DNA of 64,000 bases. Origin: CAZAPG01 sp964486935 (GTDB lineage: Bacteria; Chloroflexota; Anaerolineae; 4572-78; J111). The notes under the pieces were generated by a model. It was not told the origin of the DNA and ran no database searches. It worked only from the letters and a program-made list of their open reading frames with translations. Of this stretch, positions 35,123 through 45,013 are shown in pieces. The first letter of the stretch is position 1; every line of letters starts with the position of its first letter. The position numbers and the translations under genes were made by a program. Where the stretch lies: positions 23,027 to 87,026 of the forward strand of contig CAZAPG010000027.1 in the NCBI GenBank assembly GCA_964486935.1. The letters run 5' to 3'.

Positions 35123-35746
35123 CTACATTTCCCAGGTAACATCGCCAAACAAATCGGCGGGGTGTTCGCGCCGGAGGAAGGACTCAAAGGCCGGGCGTTC
35201 ATCGCCAATGAGAAAAGATGGGCCGTGGCCGGGGAAGCATTCGGTTTCATCGGGCCATTTGAAAACGATGTGGCGCATGGTGTCCAGCGTTTGTTTGAAG
35301 TTGTGGGGCGACCATGTTTTGCCCGGCCCGCCTTTGAAAATGGTATCGCCCACAATGGCGCGGTGGTCGGGCAGCATCAGCGTAACCAGGCCGTGGGTGT
35401 GGCCGGGGGTATGGATGACGCGCAGATTATGATTGCCCAGGGCAAACGTGTCGCCATTGGCAAACCATTTATCAGCCGCAACCCCCATCGGCGAATCTGC
35501 CGGATGCATGTAGACCGGCACATTCAACTGCGCGCGCATTTCGGCCAGCGCGCCAACGTGGTCGTGGTGGGCGTGGGTTAGCAAAATGGCAATGGGCGAG
35601 GAGCCTGCCAGCATGCCGGCCAGAGTGTCTGGCTCTGCGCCGGGGTCTATCAACACGCTTTGGCGCGTGTCGGCGCAGATGAGGGCGTAGGTGTTCATTG
35701 GCCAGGGGCCAACCGAGGCGGATTTAAGGATAAGTTTTTCAGTCAT
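35123..35746 (-). CDS. MBL-fold hydrolase (glyoxalase II-like)
   Basis: A 207-residue metallo-beta-lactamase-fold enzyme with the binuclear site THAHHDHVG, then HTPGHTHGLVTL, a bridging Asp in IVGDTIFKG and a late His in FPGHGP. Compact proteins like this (YcbL-type) hydrolyse thioesters or related substrates in the cytosol. I chose the second of two adjacent ATGs (35746) because AGGAG is six bases upstream of it. It stands between the BNR operon and tRNA-Ser, downstream of the tRNA terminator. Confidence 0.9.
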   Translation of the reverse strand: MTEKLILKSASVGPWPMNTYALICADTRQSVLIDPGAEPDTLAGMLAGSSPIAILLTHAHHDHVGALAEMRAQLNVPVYMHPADSPMGVAADKWFANGDTFALGNHNLRVIHTPGHTHGLVTLMLPDHRAIVGDTIFKGGPGKTWSPHNFKQTLDTMRHIVFKWPDETECFPGHGPSFLIGDERPAFESFLRREHPADLFGDVTWEM

Positions 35747-35763
35747 CATTGACTCCTTTGGAT

Positions 35764-35800
35764 AAAAAGCGACCGCCTTCACCAAATTATGAAGACGGTC
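35764..35800 (-). terminator. terminator of tRNA-Ser(GCT)
   Basis: GACCGCCTTCA (35771-35781) and TGAAGACGGTC (35790-35800) form an 11-position stem with one mismatch. On the minus strand it is followed by GCTTTTT. Confidence 0.8.
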
Positions 35801-35805
35801 GGAGG

Positions 35806-35894
35806 CGGGGAGGGTGGGATTCGAACCCACGGTCGAGCGTTAACCCGACAACCACTTAGCAGGCGGCCCCAATCGTCCACTCTGGCACCTCCCC
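35806..35894 (-). tRNA. tRNA-Ser (anticodon GCT)
   Basis: The minus strand folds as a class II tRNA. The acceptor GGGGAGG pairs with CCTCCCC. The anticodon loop has GCT in GCCTGCTAAGTGG. A long variable arm and the T-arm GGGTTCGAATCCC are present. No CCA is encoded. It reads AGC/AGU serine codons. Confidence 0.95.
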
Positions 35895-35944
35895 GGATTT
35901 AATTATCAATTAGCAATTATTTGTTTATTGATAACGGCTTCTGG

Positions 35945-36031
35945 CGGAGGGAGAGGGATTCGAACCCCCGGAGACCTTGCGGCCTCAGTGGTTTTCAAGA
36001 CCACCGCAATCGTCCACTCTGCCATCCCTCC
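35945..36031 (-). tRNA. tRNA-Ser (anticodon TGA)
   Basis: A second class II tRNA, 50 bases upstream of the first. The acceptor GGAGGGA pairs with TCCCTCC, the anticodon loop reads GTCTTGAAAACC with TGA, and the variable arm (GGCCGCAAGGTC) and T-arm (GGGTTCGAATCCC) are intact. No CCA is encoded. It is probably co-transcribed with tRNA-Ser(GCT). Confidence 0.95.
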
Positions 36032-36159
36032 AATCTGCAGGGGTTCTTATTGTAGCAAAACAACAGGTGAAAGTCAATTGAGAAAAGCGGCAAACGGCAA
36101 GTCTAAATTTACCGGCAGCAAGGCGGGGCGAAAGATATTTTAGGCGCAGATTTCAGGTC

Positions 36160-39100
36160 TTATTGGGTAGATTTGGCAATAACGGGCAGATAAATTGACC
36201 GCCCGCCCGGCGCACCGTTAAACGGCAACCCCAGCCCCAGGCCGGTCAGCGTATCGGAGAAGGTGAGCGTGTAAGTGCCAACCACCGAGCCGGCCACGTT
36301 GGTAGCGGTAACGGTGATAACTTGCGGGCCGGTAATCGTCCAGGTAAAGGTGACAACGTTGCTGGCGCTCATAACCGGGCTGGTAATGGGCGGAGCGGGC
36401 GTGGGCGAATTGGTGGCTTCCCACACATAGGTGATAGGCAGGGTAGTGGTGAGCGGCAGCGTATTGGCGGTAAAGGTGTAGGTAATGCTGGTAGCGCCGG
36501 TAATCATGTTTGTTTCGCTTATGGACACACTGGCGGGCGGCGTTTCGCTATCCAAAATGGTCAGCGTGGCGCTGGTGGGCGCGCCCAGCGTGGCATTGAC
36601 CGGATTGCTCAATTCGATAATTACGGTTTCGTCAGGTTCATCCAGCGTGTCGGCGGTGATGGCCAGGGTAAAGGTCAGGCTGGTAACGCCGGGGTTAAAT
36701 GTGAGCGCGCCGGTGGCGGCTGTAAAATCAACGCCGGCGGTGGCCGTGCCGCTAACGGTTGTGCCGTAAGTGATGGTGATGGGCTGCGCGGCCGCGGCGC
36801 TGAGCGTCACCGTGATAACTACCGGACCGGCATCTTCTGACACGCTGTAGGCGGGGGAGTCAAATTGAACGGTGGCTACGTCGTCATCCACAATGGTCAG
36901 CGTGGCGGTAGGGGCAGCGCCCAGCGTGGCATTGACCGGATTGGCCAACTCGGCGATGACGGTTTCGTCGCCTTCAACCAGGGCGTCATTGGTGATGGGC
37001 AGGGTGACGGTAATGGCTGTAGTTCCGGCGGGGAAAACCAGCAGGGTATTGACCGCGGTGTAATCCGCGCCGGCGGTGGCCGTGCCGCTAACGGTAGTGC
37101 GCACCGTAACGGTAATGGGCAGGGCGGAAGCGTTGCTGAGCGTGGCTGTCAAAATGGCCTGGCCGGATGGGTCATTCTCGTTGAGGCTGTAGCCGGTTGG
37201 GTTAAATTGAACAACAGGTTGCGACTCGTCATCCACAATGGTGAGCGTGGCCGGGGTGGGCGCGCCCAGCGTGGCGTTAACCGGGGCGGCCAGCTCAACT
37301 ATTACAGTTTCGTTACCTTCAAACAGAAAATCATTGAGTAGGGGGACGGTAAAGGTGATGCTGCTTGTGCCCGCCGGGAAGGTGAGCAAGGTGTTGACCG
37401 GCGTAAAATCGAGCGCAGGGGTGGCCGTGCCGCTAACGGTTGTCCGCGCCGTTACCGAAACCGGCTGGCTGGAGAGGTTGCTGAGGGTGGCGGTAATAAT
37501 CGCCGGCCCGGCATTTTCGCCAACAGAGTAGGCTGCCGCGCTAAATTGAACCGTTGGCTGCGGGTCGTCATTAACAATGGCGCCAATGCCCTGGCTATCG
37601 CCAATGATGGCGCTGCCCTGGGTAACGCCTGTTAAATTAACAAAAAAGGTTTCGTTCGGCTCAAACGTGGTATCGCCGTTGATGGTGATGTTGATAACAT
37701 CTATGGTTGTGCCGGGCGGGTTAAAATTGGCCTGCCCTGTAGCGGCAAGGTAATCGCCGGGGGCGATGGCGGTATTATTGGCCGTGGCGTAGGCCACCCG
37801 CACCACCTGTCCGCTGGCGGGCGTGAGGGTAACGGTAAAAACCATGGTGCGCGTGCCGGCGTTGCCCTCGATGATTGAAGCATCGCTGATGGTCAGGGTG
37901 GGGGCCGGGTCGTTATCAATAATGGTCAGCGTGGCGGCTGAGGGCGCGCCCAGGCCGGCATTGACCGGCCCGCTCAGGCTCAGGTTGATGGTTTCGCCGG
38001 CCTCGTTCAGGGCGTCGTTGTTGATGCCTACAGTAAAGGTAAGGCTGGTGGTACCAGCGTTAAATACCAGCGCGCCGCTGGCGGCGGTGTAGTCGTTACC
38101 GGCGGTGGTGGCGGTGCCATCGGCGGTGGCGTAGGTAACGGTGATGGGCCGGGCCGACGGCGCGTTGAGCGTGACCGTAATCACCGCTGCGCCAACATTT
38201 TCATTAACGCTGTAGGCGGCGTTGCTGAATTGGACCGTGGCGGCGTCGTTGTCAACAATGGAAAGGACGGCGCTGGTGGGCGTTACGGCCAGCGTGGCGT
38301 TAACGGGATTGCTCAGGCTGAGGTTGATGGTTTCGTCCGGCTGCTCGTTGGTGATGATATCATTGGCAATGGCTACGGTAAAGGTAACAGCCGTTGCGCC
38401 TGCCGAAAAGACAACATTGCCGCTGGCGCTGGTGTAGTCCAGCGGCGCGGTAGCGGTGCCATCGCTGGTGGCATAGGTGGCAGTGACCACCCGCCCCGAA
38501 GGGGCCGAAAGTTGGGCTGTGATGACCGCCAGCCCCACAGTCTCGCTAACGCTGTAGGCGGGGTTGCTAAATTGAACCGTTGGCAGCGGGTCGTCATTGA
38601 TAATAGTCAGCGTGGCCTGGCTGGGCGCGCCCAATACGCCGTTGCCCGGATTGCTCAACTCCAGCACCACGGTTTCGTCGGCCTCGTTGAGGGCGTCGTT
38701 GTTGATGGGCACGTTGAACGTAGCCACCGTGTTACCGGGGGCAAACACTAACACGGTATTGACTGCCGTAAAGTCGCTGCCGGCGGTGGCGGTGCCGCTG
38801 ATGGTGCTGCGGGCCGTTACCGAGATGGTGGTGGCCGAGGTGGTGGTCAGCGTAGCGGTGATGGTGGCCTGGCCGGAACCGTCGTTTTCGGCGATGCTGT
38901 AGGCGGCGCCGGTGAACTGAATTTGGGGCGGCGGCTCGTCGTTGGCAATGGTCAGCGTGGCGGCTGAGGGCGCGCCCAGGTTGGCATTGACCGGCCCGCT
39001 CAGGCTCAGGTTGATGGTTTCATCGGCCTCGTGGGTGGAGTCGTTGATGATGGGGATGGTGAAGCTCTGGCCGGTAACGCCCGAAGGGAAAAAGAGCGCG

Positions 39101-42100
39101 CCGGAAACCGGGGCGTAATCATTATCGGCGGCGGTGGCGGTGCCATCGGCGGTGGCGTAGGTCACAGTGACCGGCTGGGCCGAAACCGCGTTCAGCGTGA
39201 CGGTAATGGTGGCCTGCCCGCTGCCAATATTTTCGGGAACGCTATAGGTGAGGCTGCTAAATTGAACGCTGACAACATCATTATCAACAATAGTGAGAGT
39301 GGTGGTTGGGGGGCCAACCAGCACGGCGTTGACCGGATTGCTCAGTTCAAGTTGGATATCTTCGTCCGGTTCGTTAAACAGTAAATCGGTGATGGTGACG
39401 GTAAAGGTGACAGTGGTGCTGCCAACAGGAAAAACAAGCGGCGCAGCGCCGGTGGGGGAGTAGTCACCGTCGGCAAAGCGGGCGGTGATATCGGCGATGG
39501 TGCGGGTAACAGTGACCACCCGGCCCGAAGGCACATTTAGCATGGCGGTGATAACGGCGGTGTTGGCGCTTTCGTTTTCGGTGTAAGGGTTGCCGCTAAA
39601 CTGCACGGCAGGCAGCGGGTCGTTATCAATAATGGTGGCCGTGGCGGTTGCGGGCGCGCCCAGCGTGGCATTGACCGGATTTGCCAGGCTGAGGTTGATG
39701 GTTTCGTCATCCTCGTCCAGGGCGTCGTCGCCAATGGGGATGGTGAAAAATCTCAGCGTTGCGCCCGGCGGAAAGGCGAGCGTGCCGGTGAGCGGCGGGG
39801 CGTAATCGCCGGTAGCCAGGGTGGCCGTGCCATCGGTGATAACATAAGTAACGGTGACGGTTTGCCCGGAAACGGGGCCAAGCAGTGTGGCTACAAACAC
39901 CAGGCCGGACCCCTCATTGACCGGATAATTGGTAGTGCTGAAGCGCACCTGCGGCGGCGGGTCGTCATCCACAATGGTTAGCGTGGCGGCCGAGGGCGCG
40001 CCCAGCACGGCGTTGGCCGGGGCGCTCAGGCTCAGGTTGATGGTTTCGTTGGCTTCGTCGCGGGTGTCGTTGTTGATGGGGATGGTGAAAGTTGCCGCGG
40101 TAGCGCCCGGCAAAAAGGTGAGCGTGCCGCCGGTTGGATTGTAATCGCCATCGGCGCTGGTGGCCGTGCCATCGGCGGTGGCGTAGTTGACATCCACGGT
40201 GCGGCCCGAAGCCGTGGAAAGCGTGGCCGTTACAACCGCCAGTCCAACCCCCTCGGCGGCGCTGTAGGTGGGGCTGCTAAATTGAACCGTTGGCAGTGGG
40301 TCGTCATCAATAATGGTCAGCAGGGCGGTGGTGGGCGTTACCGGCAGGGTCGCATTGACCGGGTTGCTCAGAATCAGGTTGACGGTTTCGTTATTCTCGT
40401 CCAGCGTGTCGTTGTTGATGGTAACGGTAAAGGTTTGGCTCAGGCTGTTGGGCGGAATGACCAGCGTGCCGACCAGCGGGGTGTAATCGGCGGCGGTGGC
40501 CGTGCCATTGGTAATGGCGTAGGTTACGTTGATGGTTTGCTCCGAGGTGGTGGAGAGGGTAACGGTGATGGTGGCGCTCCCTGCCGGCTCGTTGACGGTG
40601 TAGCCGGGGGCGCTAAATTGAAGCGTGGGTTTGGGGTCGTCATCATTAATGGTGGCCGTGCCAAAGCCGGGCGCGCCGATGGTGGCGCTAACCGGGTTGC
40701 CGAGTTGCAAAAAGAAGGTTTCGGGGTCTTCGGCAACGGCATCGCCCAAAACAGCCACGGTAACAACCTGGCTGCTTTGAAACGGTAAAAAGGTAAGGGT
40801 GGTGGTGCTCACGGGCGTATAATCAACCCCGGCGGTGGCTGTGCCGTTGGCGGTGGCGTAATCTACGGCCACGGTGTTTTCGCTGGGGGCGGAGAGGGTG
40901 ATGTCAAAGCTGGCAATTGTTGGGGTGATGCCGGTGCCTTCGGTAACGGTAATGTTGTTGACTTGAATAGTGGGCGGCGGGTCGTCGTCGGTGATGGTGA
41001 GGGTGGCGGTAACGGGCGCGCCCAGCGTGGCCCCGATGGGGTTAATCAGGTCTAAGTTGACGGTTTCATCGGCCTCGTCTCTGGGGTCGTTGATGATGGG
41101 GATGGCGAAGCTGCGGCTGCCTACGTTGGGCGGAAAGGCCAGCGCGCCAAAGGCAGGCAAATAATCCAGAAACGGAGAGGCAGTGCCGCCGCCCACGGTG
41201 CGATGGGTGACGGTGATGGTTCGCTCTGACAGGAAGGAGAGCGTTACCAGAATTGGCGCGGGGCCGGCATTCTCATCAACGGCGTAGGTGGGGCTGGCAA
41301 ACTGCACGGTGGGCGGCGCTTCGTCATCAATAACAATAAAGCGAGACTCGCGGCTGACCAGGGTAAGGTTGGCGTTGGTGGCGTTGAGCAGGAATAGCGT
41401 CAACCCCTCATCATTTTCATAAATACTATCGTCGATAATGGGCACGGTAAAAGAGGCCATGGTGACGCCAATGGGAAAAGTCAGCGTGCCGCTAACTACG
41501 GTATAATCAAAGTTGGCCCGCGCCGAATATTCGGTAAAAGGGACATCCTGGTTGGTCTGATAGGTTACGGTCACTACCCTGGTGGCGGCGGGGCCGGTCA
41601 GGGTGACGGTGATTACCGCTGTGCCTCCTGTTTCGGCAAAGGTGTAGGTTGGGGCGCTAAAAATCAGGGTAGGCAGGCCGGGGTCGGGCGGCGGCGGCGG
41701 CGGCGGCGGCGGGTCTTCTTTGGGTGGCGGCGGCAGTGGCGGCGGCGCGGGCGGCGGCGGCGCGGGCGGCGGCGGTGGTTTTTCCTCTGCGGCAATGGTG
41801 GGCGGCGGCGGAGGCTGGGTGGGGCGACTTGCCAGCGTGGGGGTGAGGGTAGGAGTGGGGGTGAGGGTGGGAGTTAAGGTTGGGATACGAGTGGCGGTCG
41901 ACGCGCCGGCTACCGCGCCGGGGGTGGGCGTAGGCCGGGGCCTGACAATAATCAGCCGTTCCACAAGTTCTTCAATTGGGCCTTGAATGCCGGCGATAAT
42001 ATCGGCGGGGAGGGTTGATTCCGGCGTAGGCTCTTCATTACGAAATGGATTGAGACTACAGGCGCTTATTAGCAGCACGGTAATGCTAATTATAGCAGTG

Positions 42101-42117
42101 ATAATGAGCCGTTTCAT
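36160..42117 (-). CDS. giant Calx-beta repeat lipoprotein
   Basis: A 1985-residue surface protein. The signal peptide ends in LLISACS, a good lipobox, so the chain is probably lipid-anchored. A Pro/Thr-rich then poly-Pro spacer spans ~60-150. Fifteen tandem Calx-beta domains of about 115 residues follow, each opening like PTVQFSxPxYSVxENxG, with DExDETINLxLSNPVNATLGAP and ending TLTIVDDD. The acidic loops bind calcium in characterised homologues. A PKD-like domain and the tail SIYLPVIAKSTQ close the protein. I started at MKRLIITA (42117), where the signal peptide begins; the ribosome site is weak. It is likely an adhesin or sheath component. Confidence 0.88.
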   Translation of the reverse strand: MKRLIITAIISITVLLISACSLNPFRNEEPTPESTLPADIIAGIQGPIEELVERLIIVRPRPTPTPGAVAGASTATRIPTLTPTLTPTPTLTPTLASRPTQPPPPPTIAAEEKPPPPPAPPPPAPPPLPPPPKEDPPPPPPPPPDPGLPTLIFSAPTYTFAETGGTAVITVTLTGPAATRVVTVTYQTNQDVPFTEYSARANFDYTVVSGTLTFPIGVTMASFTVPIIDDSIYENDEGLTLFLLNATNANLTLVSRESRFIVIDDEAPPTVQFASPTYAVDENAGPAPILVTLSFLSERTITVTHRTVGGGTASPFLDYLPAFGALAFPPNVGSRSFAIPIINDPRDEADETVNLDLINPIGATLGAPVTATLTITDDDPPPTIQVNNITVTEGTGITPTIASFDITLSAPSENTVAVDYATANGTATAGVDYTPVSTTTLTFLPFQSSQVVTVAVLGDAVAEDPETFFLQLGNPVSATIGAPGFGTATINDDDPKPTLQFSAPGYTVNEPAGSATITVTLSTTSEQTINVTYAITNGTATAADYTPLVGTLVIPPNSLSQTFTVTINNDTLDENNETVNLILSNPVNATLPVTPTTALLTIIDDDPLPTVQFSSPTYSAAEGVGLAVVTATLSTASGRTVDVNYATADGTATSADGDYNPTGGTLTFLPGATAATFTIPINNDTRDEANETINLSLSAPANAVLGAPSAATLTIVDDDPPPQVRFSTTNYPVNEGSGLVFVATLLGPVSGQTVTVTYVITDGTATLATGDYAPPLTGTLAFPPGATLRFFTIPIGDDALDEDDETINLSLANPVNATLGAPATATATIIDNDPLPAVQFSGNPYTENESANTAVITAMLNVPSGRVVTVTRTIADITARFADGDYSPTGAAPLVFPVGSTTVTFTVTITDLLFNEPDEDIQLELSNPVNAVLVGPPTTTLTIVDNDVVSVQFSSLTYSVPENIGSGQATITVTLNAVSAQPVTVTYATADGTATAADNDYAPVSGALFFPSGVTGQSFTIPIINDSTHEADETINLSLSGPVNANLGAPSAATLTIANDEPPPQIQFTGAAYSIAENDGSGQATITATLTTTSATTISVTARSTISGTATAGSDFTAVNTVLVFAPGNTVATFNVPINNDALNEADETVVLELSNPGNGVLGAPSQATLTIINDDPLPTVQFSNPAYSVSETVGLAVITAQLSAPSGRVVTATYATSDGTATAPLDYTSASGNVVFSAGATAVTFTVAIANDIITNEQPDETINLSLSNPVNATLAVTPTSAVLSIVDNDAATVQFSNAAYSVNENVGAAVITVTLNAPSARPITVTYATADGTATTAGNDYTAASGALVFNAGTTSLTFTVGINNDALNEAGETINLSLSGPVNAGLGAPSAATLTIIDNDPAPTLTISDASIIEGNAGTRTMVFTVTLTPASGQVVRVAYATANNTAIAPGDYLAATGQANFNPPGTTIDVINITINGDTTFEPNETFFVNLTGVTQGSAIIGDSQGIGAIVNDDPQPTVQFSAAAYSVGENAGPAIITATLSNLSSQPVSVTARTTVSGTATPALDFTPVNTLLTFPAGTSSITFTVPLLNDFLFEGNETVIVELAAPVNATLGAPTPATLTIVDDESQPVVQFNPTGYSLNENDPSGQAILTATLSNASALPITVTVRTTVSGTATAGADYTAVNTLLVFPAGTTAITVTLPITNDALVEGDETVIAELANPVNATLGAAPTATLTIVDDDVATVQFDSPAYSVSEDAGPVVITVTLSAAAAQPITITYGTTVSGTATAGVDFTAATGALTFNPGVTSLTFTLAITADTLDEPDETVIIELSNPVNATLGAPTSATLTILDSETPPASVSISETNMITGATSITYTFTANTLPLTTTLPITYVWEATNSPTPAPPITSPVMSASNVVTFTWTITGPQVITVTATNVAGSVVGTYTLTFSDTLTGLGLGLPFNGAPGGRSIYLPVIAKSTQ

Positions 42118-42248
42118 AAGGTAAGCCGTAGTCCCTCTAACAGTGTGGAAGGATTCAACCCGGTTTGGCAACCCTGCCAGTAAATCAAGGCCATCTATCA
42201 TGTCAACGCAGAGGCGGGGTTGGATACGCCCAGCCGGAAATTATAACC

Positions 42249-44858
42249 CTAGTTGCCCAGGTTCGATTCCGCCTGAGGCGTGGCTTCTGGCTCCGGGGTA
42301 GGCGTGGCAATCAAATCGGGCGTGATACGCACCCGGTAGGCTTGCTTGAGCGTCCAGATTTCTGTGCCGGCGGCGGCCTCTACGCCATCTTTATATTTAA
42401 CCACATAATCATACCGGCCTGCCGGCGGTTCCAGCACCTCGGCCCGGCCCGAAACAATAGTTAAAGTGGTTCCCCAGTTTTGGCCGGTTACGGTTTGGCC
42501 TTCAATGGTCATATCGACATCTTCGGCCAGGTCGTTAAAAATTACTACTAACGTAACATTTACCGGCGTAGGCGTAACTGTTGGCGTTGGGGTGGGGGTG
42601 GGCGGCGGCGAGGTGGGCGTGGGTGGGGCCAGGGTAGGCACAAACCGGTCTGGCGCAGGGCGGGCTTCTTCTATAAAGAATGTCAGGCGGTCATCGTAAA
42701 GGATCATGCTGGTTACGTCAACCGGGCCGCGCCGGAAGGCATCCTGAATGCCGCGATTAATTCCGGCGGAAATGTTATTGGTGATAATGCCCAACGGAAC
42801 ACCGCCAACTCTGGTAATGTAAAACCTGGGTTGTTTGCTGTTTTGAGCCAGCCGCGCGCTCAAGGTAATGTTGATGGGCAGGCTGTTCCATTGGGTCTGG
42901 ATATGGGCCAGGTCGGGCGGGGTTAAATCTACCTGAATCGGGTCGTCAAAGTAGCTGCCGGCAAGTTCGTTGAATTTTTCAACCAGATACGATTCTTCGT
43001 AAACCTGCTCTTTGTTCAAATCGGCAGTAGAAAAAGTCCACACCACGCCATCGCCAATGGTTTGTTCGACCAGTTGGCCCACAATTAAAGAGCCAACAAA
43101 AGCAATAATAAAAGCTGCCCCGGCCACCATGGCGGCCAGGGCCAGCGCCAGCCGCGCCGCCAGCCAGCCAAATTTTATCAGGCGTCTTCGGGCCAGATTG
43201 GGCAAGATGAGCTTGAGGAATTTTTCCAGGCCGTCTCGTTCGTTTTTGCCCTGTTCAACGGCCTGAACGGCGGCGCTGGCCAAATCGTTGCGGTTAATCA
43301 GCGCAAACCAGCGTTCAAAATCGCTATTGTAGAGATGCGTTTGAGCCTCTTTGCGATTTTTCTCGCACAGGTCAACCAGCTCTTCAATGGTGCGGGCAGA
43401 TTGTCCATTTTTAAAGGTAAACAGCGCCGCGTTTTGCGCGCCCGATACCAGCACTTCGAGCTGCTGTTGCAGTTGCAGCGCCGAGGGGCGGTCGGCCACT
43501 TCTGGGGCGGTGGCGCTGGTGATGATTTCTTCGAGCCGTTGGGGCAGCTTGCGGTCGATTTCTCTGATGGCCCCCAACTTGCCGTGCAACTGGTGAATTT
43601 TTTGAATATCGAAGCGGCCGCTGTAGCTTTGCAGGGGGTTAACGCCTGTTACCATTTGGTGCAGGGTGACGCCCACAGCGTAAATATCAGAGGCGGGGAC
43701 GGCCTCGCCAAACCATTGCTCCAAAGGGGCGTAGCCCAGGCTGCCGGCGGCTTTGGTTTCCATGGCTTTGCTCGACCCGGTGAGCGGGTCGACCTTGGCC
43801 AGCCCAAAATCAACCAGCCACAGCCGGCCATCCGTACCCAGCAGAATGTTGGCCGGCTTGATATCGCGGTGCATGATCGGCTCCTGGCCGTGGGTGTGCA
43901 TGTAGTGCAGCGCGCTGCTAATATCGGCGGCGTAACGGGCCGCCTGCCGCCAGGGGATTTTGCCGTTATTCTGCTCAATTTCATCTTTCAGGCTGTGGCC
44001 GGCAATGTACTTCATCACCAGGTAGTTGCCGGTTTCATCGGTGAAGTAGTCGTAAATTTCTGGGATGTTCGGGTGGCCCGGATGGTTCAGTTGGACCAGC
44101 AGGCTGGCTTCGCGCTCAAAGCTGACGCGCTGTTGCTCTAGCTGCACAGGGGTGCTGCCTTTGCGGGTCAGCATTTGTTTAACCACGCAGACCCGCTTGA
44201 GCTTGATATCTTCGGCCAGGTAAACTGCGCCGTAGCCGCCCCGGCCCAGCAGTTTATCCAGCCGGTAACGCTCTTGCAGGGTTTCGCCCAGTTTGAGTTC
44301 AAGCTCGATGGCTGAAGCGCCCGGTTGCGATGAGCTTGAGGCGGACCGGCTGGGAATATTGGCCGCTGTGCTTCCATCTGCGGGCATGGCGGTGGTTAAG
44401 CCATCTTGCTCTTCGGTAATGGCAAAATGGGCCTTTTGTTGCGTGTTAGGCGAATTGGGCATAGCCATGGTCAGGCCATCGTCGTTAAAGGATTCGACGA
44501 ATAAATCTTGCCGGGTAATTTTGGCATCGGGCATGGCCATGGTCATGCCCGGTTCGTCGCCGGGGGGTTCAGCGGGGGCGTTAGCCGGCAACTGCGAAAT
44601 TCTGGCCGCGGGCATGGATAGGGTCATGCCCAGGTCATCGTCGTCTGGAGGCGCTGCCGGGTTATCGGTTTCCGGGCGGGTATTTAAGGGGGGCATTGCC
44701 TGGGTAAAGCCCAACTCATCTTCGGTGGGGGATTGGGCGGCTGAATGGCGAGAGGTGGTTGAGCTATCAATATTGTTCAGGCTAAAACCACATTCAGGGC
44801 AAAATTGAGATATACGGGGGAGCTTGTCATTTCCGCAGTTTGGGCAGTGGGTAGCCAT
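42249..44858 (-). CDS. zinc-ribbon, membrane-spanning Ser/Thr protein kinase
   Basis: An 869-residue Hanks-type kinase. A double-zinc-ribbon start (C5-x2-C8 ... C20-x2-C23) is followed by a disordered segment (~30-185). This holds five copies of a short motif: GFTQAMP, GMTLSMP, GMTMAMP, GLTMAMP and GLTTAMP. The kinase domain (~198-470) is complete, with the glycine loop LGRGGYGAVYLAED, VVKQML, MHRDIKPANILL, VDFGLA and GYAPLEQW. A transmembrane region (~565-600) leads to an extracytoplasmic part with a Pro/Thr linker and a PEGA-like beta domain. It could sense the envelope and signal through phosphorylated threonines in the motif repeats. It lies 131 bases upstream of the Calx-beta gene on the same strand. 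Confidence 0.92.
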   Translation of the reverse strand: MATHCPNCGNDKLPRISQFCPECGFSLNNIDSSTTSRHSAAQSPTEDELGFTQAMPPLNTRPETDNPAAPPDDDDLGMTLSMPAARISQLPANAPAEPPGDEPGMTMAMPDAKITRQDLFVESFNDDGLTMAMPNSPNTQQKAHFAITEEQDGLTTAMPADGSTAANIPSRSASSSSQPGASAIELELKLGETLQERYRLDKLLGRGGYGAVYLAEDIKLKRVCVVKQMLTRKGSTPVQLEQQRVSFEREASLLVQLNHPGHPNIPEIYDYFTDETGNYLVMKYIAGHSLKDEIEQNNGKIPWRQAARYAADISSALHYMHTHGQEPIMHRDIKPANILLGTDGRLWLVDFGLAKVDPLTGSSKAMETKAAGSLGYAPLEQWFGEAVPASDIYAVGVTLHQMVTGVNPLQSYSGRFDIQKIHQLHGKLGAIREIDRKLPQRLEEIITSATAPEVADRPSALQLQQQLEVLVSGAQNAALFTFKNGQSARTIEELVDLCEKNRKEAQTHLYNSDFERWFALINRNDLASAAVQAVEQGKNERDGLEKFLKLILPNLARRRLIKFGWLAARLALALAAMVAGAAFIIAFVGSLIVGQLVEQTIGDGVVWTFSTADLNKEQVYEESYLVEKFNELAGSYFDDPIQVDLTPPDLAHIQTQWNSLPINITLSARLAQNSKQPRFYITRVGGVPLGIITNNISAGINRGIQDAFRRGPVDVTSMILYDDRLTFFIEEARPAPDRFVPTLAPPTPTSPPPTPTPTPTVTPTPVNVTLVVIFNDLAEDVDMTIEGQTVTGQNWGTTLTIVSGRAEVLEPPAGRYDYVVKYKDGVEAAAGTEIWTLKQAYRVRITPDLIATPTPEPEATPQAESNLGN

Positions 44859-45013
44859 ACTAAATTCCTGTTAGTAAACAGCCGTGCTTCACAAAATTTT
44901 CCGTTGAAGTAAAATGGCGTAGAGGACACGAAGCACTTGTGGCGCAAGTTACCCTTCCATTATATCAAAAAATAATAAAAAACAAATGGGAACATGGTTA
45001 GGAAATCCACCGA

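Noticed and set aside
36600..41300. Regularly spaced DNA repeats in the Calx-beta gene as a CRISPR-like array
   Set aside because: The period is about 345 bases and the frame is open throughout. The repeats are protein domains.
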